Source: Desulfurivibrio sp044068625 (GTDB lineage Bacteria > Desulfobacterota > Desulfobulbia > Desulfobulbales > Desulfurivibrionaceae). Taken from it: a DNA stretch of 64,000 bases. Made by a program: the position numbers and the translations under genes. Numbering within the stretch: position 1 is the first letter of the stretch; every line of letters starts with the position of its first letter. The stretch lies in NCBI RefSeq assembly GCF_044068625.1, contig NZ_JBIPKH010000012.1, positions 29,907 to 93,906 of the forward strand. The letters run 5' to 3'. This document shows positions 33,400-42,341 of the stretch, piece after piece. The notes beneath the pieces are model-generated. The model was not told where the DNA came from. It saw nothing but the letters and a program-made list of their open reading frames with translations, and made no database searches.

Positions 33400-35904
33400 A
33401 TGCCAAGCAAGGAACGTGATATCCCCCTGCGCGATCATCCCGCCCCCACCGGGCCCTACTGCAGTTTCGGCGGCAGCCTGGGCGATGACGACCTGCTCAA
33501 GACCATCCATCATCATCTGCTGAGCTTTTTGGGCCGCGACCCCATGCGGGCGGGCAATCGCGAGATTTACAAGGCCCTGGCCTACACGGTCCGCGATTTT
33601 CTGATCGAGCGCTGGGTCAAGACCCAGAAGGATTTTTACGCCCACAACCGCAAGCGGGTCTATTATCTCTCCCTGGAATTCCTGATCGGTCGTTCCCTGG
33701 GCAACAGCCTGATCAATCTCGGTCTCTACGATAAGGTGGCCGGGGTCCTGGAGCAGATGGGCTACGATCTTGACGAGGTGCGTGAGGAGGAGGAGGACGC
33801 GGCCCTGGGCAACGGCGGCTTGGGCCGGCTGGCCGCCTGTTTCATGGACTCGATGGCCACCCTGGGGATCCCCGCTTACGGCTACGGAATCCGCTATGAG
33901 TACGGTCTTTTCTACCAGCGCCTCCTGGATGGCTTCCAGGTGGAACACCCCGACAACTGGCTGCGTTACGGGACCCCCTGGGAGTACGACCGCCCCTGGA
34001 ATCTGTACCCGGTGAAGTTCCACGGTCGGGTACACCGCTACCATGATGCCGAGGGCAAACTGCGCCATGAATGGGTGGACACCAGCGAAGTGATGGCCAT
34101 GGCCAACGATATTCTGGTGCCGGGATTCCGCAACGATTCGGTGATCAATATGCGGCTGTGGTCCGCCAAGGCTTCCCGGGAACTGGATCTGATCTCCTTC
34201 AATCGCGGCGATTACGTGGCCGCGGTGCAGAGCGTGGTGGAGTCGGAGACCATCTCCAAGGTCCTCTATCCCTCCGACGATATCCGGGAAGGCCAGGAGT
34301 TGCGCTTCAAGCAGCAATATTTCTTCGTCGCCGCCACCTTCCAGGATATCCTGCGCCGTTACAAGAAGCAGCACGGCACGGACTTCGGGCGCTTTACCGC
34401 TGAGATCGCGGTCCAACTCAACGATACCCACCCGGCCATCGCCATCCCCGAATTGATGCGGCTGCTGCTGGATGAAGAGGGGATGACCTGGGAGGATGCC
34501 TGGGGGATCTGTGTGCAAACCTTTGGCTATACCAACCATACCCTGATGCCCGAGGCCCTGGAAACCTGGGCGGTCGATCTTTTTCACCGGGTGCTGCCCC
34601 GCCATCTGGAGATCGTTTACGAGATCAACCGCCGCTTCCTGGAGGAGGTGGCGGCCCTTTATCCCGGGGATGAGGAGCGGTTGCGGCGGATGTCCATGAT
34701 CGATGAAGGTCCGGTGAAGAAGGTGCGGATGGCCCATCTGGCCATTGTCGGCAGCCACTCCACCAACGGGGTGGCCAAACTGCATACCCATCTGCAAAAA
34801 ACCAGAATATTCAACGAATTTTACGAGATTTATCCCCAGCGGTTCAATAATAAAACCAACGGGGTTACCCAGCGTCGCTGGCTGCTCAAGAGTAATCCCG
34901 GTTTGGCCGCCCTGATCACCGAAAGCATTGGGGGTGACTGGGTGACCAAGTTGGAGTTTCTGCGCAACCTGGAATCCCTGGCCGGCAATCGCTCCTTTCA
35001 GCGGCGCTGGCTGGCGGTTAAGCGGCAAAACAAACAGCGGCTGGCGGCCTTGATCAAGAGCGATTGCGGGGTGGCGGTGGACCCCGACTCGCTCTTCGAT
35101 GTCCAGGTCAAAAGGATGCACGAGTACAAGCGCCAGCTGCTCAACATTCTCCACATCATCATCCATTATCAGCGCCTGGTGCGGGGAGAGCGGCAGGAGG
35201 CACCGGCCCGGACCGTGGTTTTTGCCGGCAAGGCGGCCCCCTCCTACGCCCAGGCCAAGCTGATCATCAAGCTGATCAACTCGGTGGGGGAGACCATCAA
35301 CCGCGACCCCCGGGTGGCTGACCGGCTCAAAGTGATCTTTATCCCCAATTATGGGGTCTCCCTGGCGGAAAAGATTATTCCCGCCGCCGATCTCTCCGAG
35401 CAGATCTCCACCGCTGGCACCGAGGCCTCCGGCACCGGCAATATGAAGTTCGCCTTGAACGGGGCCCTGACCATCGGCACCATGGATGGGGCCAATGTCG
35501 AGATGTGTGATGAGATCGGCCGGGAAAACATGTTCATCTTCGGGATGGATGCCGACCAGGTGGAAGCGGTCCGCCGCGATCCCTTGCGCACGCCCGAAAC
35601 GGTCTATCAGAATAACCAGGAGGTTCGGGCGGCGGTGGACGCCATCACCGCCGGCGAATTCAGCCGGGGGGACACGGCCCTGTTCACCCCCATTGTCCGG
35701 GCCCTGCTCAGTCCCGATGATCCCTATCTCTTCCTCCTCGATCTGGAGGATTATCTCCGCTGTCAGGAGGAGGTGGATCGGGAGTTTCTCAACCGGACGG
35801 GCTGGGCCCGGAAATCGATTCTCAACGTGGCCCGGATGGGAAAATTCTCCACCGATCGGACCATTCGCGAATATGCCGAAGAGATCTGGGGGATCAAGGT
35901 TTAA
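33400..35904 (+). CDS. glgP: Glycogen/starch/alpha-glucan phosphorylase
   Basis: This 834-residue GT35 enzyme releases glucose-1-phosphate from alpha-1,4-glucans using phosphate and pyridoxal phosphate. Visible landmarks are RVYYLSLEFLIGRSLGN, ALGNGGLGRLAACFMDS, QLNDTHPAIAIPELMR, the VKRMHEYKRQ segment, and EASGTGNMKFALNG with the PLP-binding Lys at residue 683. The length equals that of E. coli-type maltodextrin and glycogen phosphorylases. Ribosome site TGGAGGAG. With the sucrose genes of the window it points to storage and mobilisation of carbon, although no glycogen synthase gene is present here. Confidence 0.97.
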   Translation: MPSKERDIPLRDHPAPTGPYCSFGGSLGDDDLLKTIHHHLLSFLGRDPMRAGNREIYKALAYTVRDFLIERWVKTQKDFYAHNRKRVYYLSLEFLIGRSLGNSLINLGLYDKVAGVLEQMGYDLDEVREEEEDAALGNGGLGRLAACFMDSMATLGIPAYGYGIRYEYGLFYQRLLDGFQVEHPDNWLRYGTPWEYDRPWNLYPVKFHGRVHRYHDAEGKLRHEWVDTSEVMAMANDILVPGFRNDSVINMRLWSAKASRELDLISFNRGDYVAAVQSVVESETISKVLYPSDDIREGQELRFKQQYFFVAATFQDILRRYKKQHGTDFGRFTAEIAVQLNDTHPAIAIPELMRLLLDEEGMTWEDAWGICVQTFGYTNHTLMPEALETWAVDLFHRVLPRHLEIVYEINRRFLEEVAALYPGDEERLRRMSMIDEGPVKKVRMAHLAIVGSHSTNGVAKLHTHLQKTRIFNEFYEIYPQRFNNKTNGVTQRRWLLKSNPGLAALITESIGGDWVTKLEFLRNLESLAGNRSFQRRWLAVKRQNKQRLAALIKSDCGVAVDPDSLFDVQVKRMHEYKRQLLNILHIIIHYQRLVRGERQEAPARTVVFAGKAAPSYAQAKLIIKLINSVGETINRDPRVADRLKVIFIPNYGVSLAEKIIPAADLSEQISTAGTEASGTGNMKFALNGALTIGTMDGANVEMCDEIGRENMFIFGMDADQVEAVRRDPLRTPETVYQNNQEVRAAVDAITAGEFSRGDTALFTPIVRALLSPDDPYLFLLDLEDYLRCQEEVDREFLNRTGWARKSILNVARMGKFSTDRTIREYAEEIWGIKV

Positions 35905-35931
35905 CTAGCAATAACACCAAGGAGGTGGCTG

Positions 35932-36513
35932 ATGAAGGTTGTGGCTTTCAGTGGCAGCGCCCGCAAAGGCGGGAATACGGCAACCCTGCTTAACGGAGTG
36001 CTGGCCGAATTGACGGCGGCGGGGATCGAGACCGAATTGGTGGAGCTGGCGGGAAAGCCGGTTTCCGGCTGTATCGCCTGTTATAAATGCTTCAAGAACA
36101 AGGATCGCCGCTGCGCGGTGGGCAAGGATATCATCAACGACTGCCTGGCCAAGATGGAGGCGGCCGATGGCATCATTCTGGGTTCCCCCACCTATTTTGC
36201 CGATGTCTCGGCGGGGATGAAGGCCCTGATCGAGCGTTGCGGCATGGTGGCCCGGGCCAACAACGACATGTTCAAGCGTAAGGTCGGGGCCGGGGTGGTG
36301 GCGGTGCGCCGGGCCGGCGCCTATCATGTCTTCAGCTCACTTAACGCCTTTTTCCTGATCGGGCAGATGATCGTGGTGGGTTCCTCCTACTGGAACATCG
36401 GGATCGGCAGGGAGGCCGGCGAGGTCAGTCAGGACCTCGAGGGGATCAAGACCATGAACGATCTGGGCAGGAACATGGCCTGGCTGCTCCAGCAGCTGCA
36501 TGGGTCAAAGTGA
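35932..36513 (+). CDS. Flavodoxin-fold NAD(P)H-dependent FMN reductase or iron-sulfur flavoprotein
   Basis: A 193-residue protein with the FMN-phosphate loop SGSARKGGNTATLL and a compact cysteine cluster at Cys47, Cys50, Cys53 and Cys61 (C-x2-C-x2-C-x7-C), as in iron-sulfur flavoproteins that carry a 4Fe-4S cluster. GSPTYFADVSAGMKALIER is the second flavin loop. The C-terminal part is shorter than in the methanogen prototype, so a plain flavin reductase without cluster is also possible. It has a strong ribosome site (AAGGAGG) 27 bp after glgP and its 3' end overlaps convergent cydC by nine bases. Confidence 0.8.
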   Translation: MKVVAFSGSARKGGNTATLLNGVLAELTAAGIETELVELAGKPVSGCIACYKCFKNKDRRCAVGKDIINDCLAKMEAADGIILGSPTYFADVSAGMKALIERCGMVARANNDMFKRKVGAGVVAVRRAGAYHVFSSLNAFFLIGQMIVVGSSYWNIGIGREAGEVSQDLEGIKTMNDLGRNMAWLLQQLHGSK

Positions 36514-38145
36514 GATGGTGCGGTCCATATACTCCAGGCCGGCGGGCCGGTGGGAGATCAGGATCACGGTGCGCTGAGCCATCACCGGAGCCAGGGTTTG
36601 CCACAGGGCCTGTTCGGTGGCGGCGTCCAGCCCCTCGGTGGGCTCATCGAGAATCAGCAGGGGGGCTTTTTTGAGGATGGTCCGGGCCAGGGCCAGGCGG
36701 CGGGCCTGGCCGCCGGAGAGTTTGAGCCCGGCTTGGCCCACCTGGGTGTCCAGGCCGGCCGGAAGCCCGCGGACGAACTCCTCCAGCCGGGCGCTGGCCA
36801 GGGCCCGGTGGAGCAGCTCTTCGTCGGCATCCGGGTCGGCCAGCAGCAGGTTTTCCCGGATGCTGGCGTTGAAGAGATAGGTTTCCTGGGAGATCACCCC
36901 CAGCCAGGACCTTACCTGTTCCGCCGGGTAACGGCTGATCGGTTCGCCGCCGATCAGAATCTCGCCGCCGTTCAGGGGGTAAAATTTGAGCAGCAGGTTG
37001 ACCAGACTGCTCTTGCCCGAGCCGGTGGGTCCGATAATTCCCAGTTTCTCCCCGGCCGCGACCCGAAAATCAAGGTTCTCCACCACCGGTCGCGCTCGCC
37101 CGGGATAGGTGAAGGTTACCCGGCAAAACTCCAGGCTCCACTCCCGGGGTGGAGCGGCGCCCGGGGGGGGATCGGGCAGGGGTGGGGCCTGGTCGATCAG
37201 GCTGAAAAGGCGTTGGGCGGAGGTCCGGATCCGTCCCCAGGCTTTGAGGGCCACCGGGAGTTGTTGAACTCCTTCGAAGCTGATCAGGGTCAGGATCGCC
37301 AGCATCGGCAGGTTTGCCCCGGCCAGGCTCCCTCTTTCCACCAGCGGGATCAGCAGGAGCAGGCCACCGGCCATGGCCAGGCCGATCCCCAGGGTCATTG
37401 CCGCCTCCGCCAGGGCCGCGAGCCGGACAAATCCGGTTTGGATCGCAGCCTGTCGCCGACTCTCTCGGGCCAGTTCCCGGCGCAACTTAGCGTTTTGACC
37501 AAAGATGACCAGTTCCTCCAGGGCCCGCAGGAGGTCGATGGTGATGCTGCGCATCCGGCTCAGGGAGTGGACCTGGTTGACCCCATCCTGATAGCCCAGT
37601 TGTAGCAGGACCAGGGGCAGGGCGATGCCGGTCAGACTCCACAGCAGGGCCAGGTAAAGGGCCAGGGGGGGGCTGAAGTGATAGACAAAGGCGAAAATCA
37701 GGGATAAGCCCGCGGTGGCGGTGACCAGCGGCAACAGAAAACGTAGATAGAACTCGTCCAGATGGTCGATGTCGGCCTTAAGCCGGGAGAAGAGGTCTCC
37801 GCTGTGCAGGTGGCCGAGGCCGGCCGGGGCCAGGGGCTCCAGGCGGCGGAAAAACCAGACCCTGAGTGAGCCGAGCAGCCGGAAGGTGGCGGCATGGGAG
37901 AAGTAGCGCTCGGCGTAACGGCCCAGGGTGCGGATGATGGCCAGGGTGCGGATGCCGGCGGCCGGCAGATGATAGTTGTAGGGCGTTCCGCTGATTCCCG
38001 CCAGGGCCATGCCGGCCAGAAACCAGGCGGCCAGGCTGAGCAGGGCGGCGTTGGCCAGCAGGGTGAGCAGGGCGCAGCCCACTCCCAGCAGCAACCAGGG
38101 CCACTGGGGCAGGGTCAGTTTAAGCAGTCGGATAAATTCCTTCAT
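36505..38145 (-). CDS. cydC: Heterodimeric cysteine/glutathione ABC exporter subunit CydC
   Basis: CydC pairs with CydD to export thiols to the periplasm, needed for assembly of cytochrome bd. At 546 residues it has six N-terminal transmembrane helices, starting with WPWLLLGVGCALLTLLANAALLS split over the first two, and a nucleotide-binding domain with Walker A GPTGSGKSS, signature LSGGQARRLALARTIL and Walker B LLILDEPTEGLD. The IRTLGRYAERYFSHAATFR segment is typical for CydC. It overlaps cydD by 26 bases, indicating translational coupling. Confidence 0.93.
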   Translation of the reverse strand: MKEFIRLLKLTLPQWPWLLLGVGCALLTLLANAALLSLAAWFLAGMALAGISGTPYNYHLPAAGIRTLAIIRTLGRYAERYFSHAATFRLLGSLRVWFFRRLEPLAPAGLGHLHSGDLFSRLKADIDHLDEFYLRFLLPLVTATAGLSLIFAFVYHFSPPLALYLALLWSLTGIALPLVLLQLGYQDGVNQVHSLSRMRSITIDLLRALEELVIFGQNAKLRRELARESRRQAAIQTGFVRLAALAEAAMTLGIGLAMAGGLLLLIPLVERGSLAGANLPMLAILTLISFEGVQQLPVALKAWGRIRTSAQRLFSLIDQAPPLPDPPPGAAPPREWSLEFCRVTFTYPGRARPVVENLDFRVAAGEKLGIIGPTGSGKSSLVNLLLKFYPLNGGEILIGGEPISRYPAEQVRSWLGVISQETYLFNASIRENLLLADPDADEELLHRALASARLEEFVRGLPAGLDTQVGQAGLKLSGGQARRLALARTILKKAPLLILDEPTEGLDAATEQALWQTLAPVMAQRTVILISHRPAGLEYMDRTISL

Positions 38146-39796
38146 CGAGCCTGATTACCTTGTCGGCCAGGGGCAGGAAATGGTGGTCATGGGTCACCAT
38201 CACCACCGTTCTGCTCCGGGCCAGTTCCATGATGGTCTGCCGCACCAGTTCGCTGCTGGCCTGGTCCAGGCCGGCGGTGGGCTCATCCAGCAGCACCAGG
38301 GGGCGGCTGTCGACCAGCACCCGGGCCAGGGCCACCCTTTGCCGCTGGCCACCGGAGAGATCCTGGCCCTCCTCCCCCAGCAGGGTGTCGTAACCGGCGG
38401 GCAGCGCCGCCAGCTCCCGGTCGATGCGGGCCGCGGCGGCGGCCCGTCTGATCTCGGTCAAGGTGGCTTCCGGATTGCCGATTTTAATGTTCTCCCGCAC
38501 ACTGCGCTGGAGCAGGTGGGGTTTTTGCGGCAGATAGGCCAGTTGCCGCTGCCATTGACTCAGCTCCACCCGGCCCAGATCGCTGCCGTTGATCAGGACT
38601 CTGCCCCGCTGGGGCTTGAGCAGCCCCCCGATCAATTTTAGAATCGTGCTTTTGCCGCTGCCGCTGGGCCCGTAAAGACAGCTCAACCCCCCGGCGGGCA
38701 GGGTGATGGACAGATCCCGCACCGCCTCTCTGCCCGCCTCATACCCGTAAGAAACCCCGACCAGGGTGACCTGATAGCCGTTGGGACCCTTTGCCGGGGC
38801 AGGTAAATCCCGATCGGCCCCGGGTTGTTCGCGCAAGGGCAGGCGCAGCAGCCGGAGCATCTTTTCGGCGGTGGTGATGGCGGCGGCCCGGGCATGGAAA
38901 TTACTCCCCAAGTTGCGCAGGGGCAGATAAAATTCCGGGGCCAGGATCAGGATAAGAAAGCCGGCCTCAAAGGTGAGATCGCCCCAGAGCAGTTTGAAAC
39001 CGACGATCACCGCCACCAGGGCCACGCTGATCGTGGCCAGAAACTCCAGGGCCAGAGCGCTTAAAAAGGCCACTCGCAAAACCGCCAGGGTGCTTTGACC
39101 GTATTGGCGGGAGATCTCCGCCACCACCCGGGCTTCCCGGTGGCCGGCGTTGAAGATCTTCAGGGTGGTCAAGCCCTGGATGGTGTCGAGAAAGCGGTGG
39201 CTTAACCGGGTGGTCTGGTGCCAGAAACGGCGGTTGAGCTTTTCGGCCCGCCGCCCGATCATCACCATGAAGAAGGGGATCAGGGGGGCGGTAAAGAGCA
39301 GGATCAGGGCGGTAACCAGATCCAGGGGGAAGATGAAGCCCAGGATGGCGGCCGGCATCAGGACGGCCATGGCCATCTGGGGCAGATAGCCGGAGAAATA
39401 GCCATCCAGGAACTCGCTGCCGTCCACGCTCAGATCCACCAGTTCGCCGGGGGCACTGGCGCTAAGCCCGACGGGACTGGCCGCCGCCAGGTGGTCAAGG
39501 AGATCCCGGCGGACCGCCTCCTTGACCCGGACGGCGGCCAGCCCGCCGCAGTAGCGGCCAGCCCCCGCCAGCAGGGCCCGGCCCCCGACCAGGGCCATGA
39601 TCGGCCAGATCAGGGGCAGCACCTGGGCCAGGCCCTGGCCGGCAAAAACCACCTGGGTCACCACCCGGGAGAGCAGGGAGGCTTGAATGATCAGCAGGAT
39701 TCCGGCCGTAAACCCCAGCCCCACGGCCAGGAACAGCAGGGAGCCGGCGTGTTTCCGATGGCCGGCCAGCCAGGCCAGGCCGTTTGCCTCCGTCAA
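38120..39796 (-). CDS. cydD: Heterodimeric cysteine/glutathione ABC exporter subunit CydD
   Basis: The 558-residue partner of CydC. Helices begin at about residues 17-40; the exporter part has ELVDLSVDGSEFLDGYFSGYLPQ, which is CydD-like. The nucleotide-binding domain shows Walker A GPSGSGKST, signature LSGGQRQRVALARVL and Walker B LVLLDEPTAGLD. The apparent start is a TTG at 39796 preceded by GGGGAG, 11 bp after the cydB stop on the same strand. No cydX-sized gene fits into that short gap. Confidence 0.93.
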   Translation of the reverse strand: MTEANGLAWLAGHRKHAGSLLFLAVGLGFTAGILLIIQASLLSRVVTQVVFAGQGLAQVLPLIWPIMALVGGRALLAGAGRYCGGLAAVRVKEAVRRDLLDHLAAASPVGLSASAPGELVDLSVDGSEFLDGYFSGYLPQMAMAVLMPAAILGFIFPLDLVTALILLFTAPLIPFFMVMIGRRAEKLNRRFWHQTTRLSHRFLDTIQGLTTLKIFNAGHREARVVAEISRQYGQSTLAVLRVAFLSALALEFLATISVALVAVIVGFKLLWGDLTFEAGFLILILAPEFYLPLRNLGSNFHARAAAITTAEKMLRLLRLPLREQPGADRDLPAPAKGPNGYQVTLVGVSYGYEAGREAVRDLSITLPAGGLSCLYGPSGSGKSTILKLIGGLLKPQRGRVLINGSDLGRVELSQWQRQLAYLPQKPHLLQRSVRENIKIGNPEATLTEIRRAAAAARIDRELAALPAGYDTLLGEEGQDLSGGQRQRVALARVLVDSRPLVLLDEPTAGLDQASSELVRQTIMELARSRTVVMVTHDHHFLPLADKVIRLDEGIYPTA

Positions 39797-39807
39797 GAGC
39801 AGCTCCC

Positions 39808-40833
39808 CTAGTAAGCCTCTTCATACTCCAGGTCTTCGGCAGTGATCTTGTGGCCGAACCGGTAGTGGCTCCAGGCCTGGTAGGCGATGACCACCGGGAC
39901 ACAGAGCAGCGCCACTCCCAGCATGATCTGCAGGGTCAGGGTGCTGGAGGCGGAGTTGGCGATGGTCATGCTGTAGGCCGGGTCAATGGAGGAGGGCAAC
40001 AGCTTGGGATAGAGCCCGATCACTCCGAACATGGTGACCCCGATGATCCCCAGGCCGGAGGCGCCCCAGGCCTGCCATTGGGCCTGCCGGGTCAAAAAAA
40101 CTTTAGCCATGACCAGGCCGCCCACCGGCAGGAGCAGCAGGAGTAAAAGAACCGGGTTCACCAGATAGTTGTGAAAAAGGTTGGTGTAGAAAACACTCAG
40201 GGCCAGAAAAATGACCACCATCGCGACCACGGCATACCAGAGCTTGTGGGCCAGGGCTTCCGCCCGTTCCATCAGGGCGCCCTGGGATTTAACCGCCAGC
40301 CAGAGGCTGCCGTGGAGGGAGAAGAGCAGCACGAAGAGGATGCCACCGGCCAGCCCATAGGGGTTGAGCAGGGAGAGCAGGTTGCCTTCGTTGATCTGCT
40401 GGGCGTTTAAGGGGATCCCCATGAAGATGTTGGCGAAGGCCACCCCGAAGAGCAGGGCCGGCAGCAAGCTGCCCAGTACGTTGCAGCCATCCCAGAATTT
40501 TCGCCAGGAGTCACTGTCCACCTTGCGGCGGAATTCGAAGGAGATCCCCCGGAAGATCAAGGCAAAGAGCAGCAGCATCAGGGCGCTGTAGAGGCTGCTG
40601 AACATTACGGCGTAGGTGGCCGGGAAGGCGGCGAAGGTCACCCCGCCGGCGGTGACCAGCCAGACCTGATTGCCATCCCAGAAGGGGCCGGCGGCGTTGT
40701 AGATGGTCCGGCGGTCGGTTTCGCTGGTCGCCAGCAGGGGCATGTTGATCCCCAGACCGAAATCATAGCCGTCCAAGGCAAAATAGACCGCCCATAAAAT
40801 TCCCCACAATAAAAACCAGGTAAGCTCAAGCAT
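39808..40833 (-). CDS. cydB: Cytochrome bd ubiquinol oxidase subunit II
   Basis: CydB, the haem-free partner of CydA, has 341 residues and about eight to nine transmembrane helices. The N-terminal WFLLWGILWAVYFALDGYDFG, with YDFGLG following, is characteristic, as are GNQVWLVTAGG and the YAVMFSSLYSALML segment. It follows cydA by 56 bp with GGAGGT six bases ahead of the ATG. Order cydA-cydB-cydD-cydC forms a complete oxidase and assembly operon. Confidence 0.96.
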   Translation of the reverse strand: MLELTWFLLWGILWAVYFALDGYDFGLGINMPLLATSETDRRTIYNAAGPFWDGNQVWLVTAGGVTFAAFPATYAVMFSSLYSALMLLLFALIFRGISFEFRRKVDSDSWRKFWDGCNVLGSLLPALLFGVAFANIFMGIPLNAQQINEGNLLSLLNPYGLAGGILFVLLFSLHGSLWLAVKSQGALMERAEALAHKLWYAVVAMVVIFLALSVFYTNLFHNYLVNPVLLLLLLLPVGGLVMAKVFLTRQAQWQAWGASGLGIIGVTMFGVIGLYPKLLPSSIDPAYSMTIANSASSTLTLQIMLGVALLCVPVVIAYQAWSHYRFGHKITAEDLEYEEAY

Positions 40834-40889
40834 GGGTTACCTCCATTTGGTAACTGAATTGGATCGTTGATGGCGATAAACTGGAAACC

Positions 40890-42212
40890 TCAAGCCTTGG
40901 CCCGGGGTGGCGCTTCCGGGCCCAGGCGGCTGTATTTACCCAACAGAAAGATATGCAGAGCAACCAGCATGGCGTAGATGGCCACAAACCCGGCCAGGCT
41001 GCCCACCACCTGGCTGACGCTGATCCCTGGCGAAACCGCGTCGGCGGTTCGCATCACGCCGTAAACAATCCAGGGCTGGCGGCCCACCTCCGCCACCAGC
41101 CAGCCGAACTGGATGGCCAGGTAGGGCACCGGAATCATCCAGGGCAGGAGTTTGAGCATGGTGGCGGAGCGCCGGGGATCGTGGCGGTTCTTCCAGGCCC
41201 AGGCCGAGAGCAGCAGCAGGGCCATGCCGAAGCCGACCATGGTGCGGAAGGAGAAGAAGGTGAGCCAGACCGGGGGGCGATCTTCCGGGGCGAAATCCTT
41301 GAGGCCCTGGACCACCGCGTTGGGGGAGTGGTAGGCCAGCAGGGAAAGACCGGCGGGAATCGGCAGCAGTTCCAGGCGGTTACCCTCCCGGGCCGGGTCG
41401 GGGACCACCACCAGATACTGGGGGGCCCGGGGCATGGTTTCCCAGTGGGATTCCATGGCCGCCAGTTTGGCCGGCTGGTGTTTGGCGACATTGGCGCCAT
41501 GGGAATGGCCATGGATCACCAGCACCAGGGCAAAGACCAGGGTGAAGGGGGCGGCGATCCGGAAGGAGCGGTTGAAGAAATCGACGTTGTTGCCCCGGGC
41601 CAGGTGGTAGGCCGAGATCCCCATGACAAACATCCCGCTCAGGACGTAGGAGGCGGCGAGGACATGGATGAACTGGTGCCAGGCAAAGCCGTTGGTCACC
41701 AGGGCGCCAAAGCTGGCCAGTTCCGCCCGCCCGTCGGCCAGCAGGTAGCCCACCGGATTCTGCATCCAGCCGTTGGCCATGATGATCCAGAAGGCGGAAA
41801 GACTGGCAGCCAGGGCAACCAGCCAGATGCTGGCGTTGTGCATCTTGGGGGAAAGCCGCTGCCAGCCGAAGATCCAGATCCCCAGGAAGGTGGATTCGAG
41901 GAAGAAGGCCAGGGTGGCCTCAATGGCCAGCAGGGAACCGAAAATGTCACCCACATAAGCGGAGTAGCGGGCCCAGTTGGTGCCGAACTGGAACTCCAGG
42001 GCGATACCGGTGACCACCCCCAGGGCAAAGTTGATCAGAAAAAGCTTGCCCCAGAACTTGGTCATCCGCTTGTAGATCTCCTCGCCGGTCCGGACGTATT
42101 TGCTCTCCATGTAGGCGACCAGCAGGGAGAGGCCCAGGGTCAGGGGGACGAAGATAAAGTGGACAAAGGTGGTCATGGCAAACTGCAGTCTGGATAGTAA
42201 CAGAATATCCAT
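40890..42212 (-). CDS. cydA: Cytochrome bd ubiquinol oxidase subunit I
   Basis: CydA oxidises quinol and reduces oxygen at haems b558, b595 and d. The 440-residue length marks the short Q-loop subfamily common outside enterobacteria. His18 (TTFVHFIFVPLTLG) is the expected axial ligand of haem b595, and GFAWHQFIHVLAAS contains a further conserved His. GWQRLSPKMHNASIW and VAEVGRQPW are clear family landmarks. It is preceded by GGGAG and by a minus-strand promoter. High-affinity oxygen reduction or oxygen protection is the likely role in an otherwise anaerobic-looking organism. Confidence 0.96.
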   Translation of the reverse strand: MDILLLSRLQFAMTTFVHFIFVPLTLGLSLLVAYMESKYVRTGEEIYKRMTKFWGKLFLINFALGVVTGIALEFQFGTNWARYSAYVGDIFGSLLAIEATLAFFLESTFLGIWIFGWQRLSPKMHNASIWLVALAASLSAFWIIMANGWMQNPVGYLLADGRAELASFGALVTNGFAWHQFIHVLAASYVLSGMFVMGISAYHLARGNNVDFFNRSFRIAAPFTLVFALVLVIHGHSHGANVAKHQPAKLAAMESHWETMPRAPQYLVVVPDPAREGNRLELLPIPAGLSLLAYHSPNAVVQGLKDFAPEDRPPVWLTFFSFRTMVGFGMALLLLSAWAWKNRHDPRRSATMLKLLPWMIPVPYLAIQFGWLVAEVGRQPWIVYGVMRTADAVSPGISVSQVVGSLAGFVAIYAMLVALHIFLLGKYSRLGPEAPPRAKA

Positions 42213-42282
42213 GGGCGTTCTCCCGCTGTGGTCTGTGTCGTCAGCGACGATTCTGGAAAAAGATAAAAAAGACTTTTTTTGT

Positions 42283-42312
42283 CCTATATCGTATCTCTCC
42301 CCTCAACGTCAA
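42283..42312 (-). promoter_or_regulatory. Promoter of the cydABDC operon
   Basis: On the minus strand TTGACG (42307-42312) is separated by 18 bp from TATAGG (42283-42288). Downstream in the leader lies an A/T dyad AAAAAAGACTTTTTT (around 42264-42279). No good FNR or Rex box was found between promoter and start. Confidence 0.45.
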
Positions 42313-42341
42313 TCAATTTTATGGGGCGGAGCTCTTTTTTT

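Noticed and set aside
33346..35166. 606-codon minus-strand frame opposite glycogen phosphorylase
   Set aside because: Same reason: the plus strand encodes a complete conserved enzyme.
42213..42341. FNR or Rex box in the cyd promoter region
   Set aside because: The nearest candidate, TTGATTGACGTTGA, lacks the second half-site, and no TTGTGA dyad is present.
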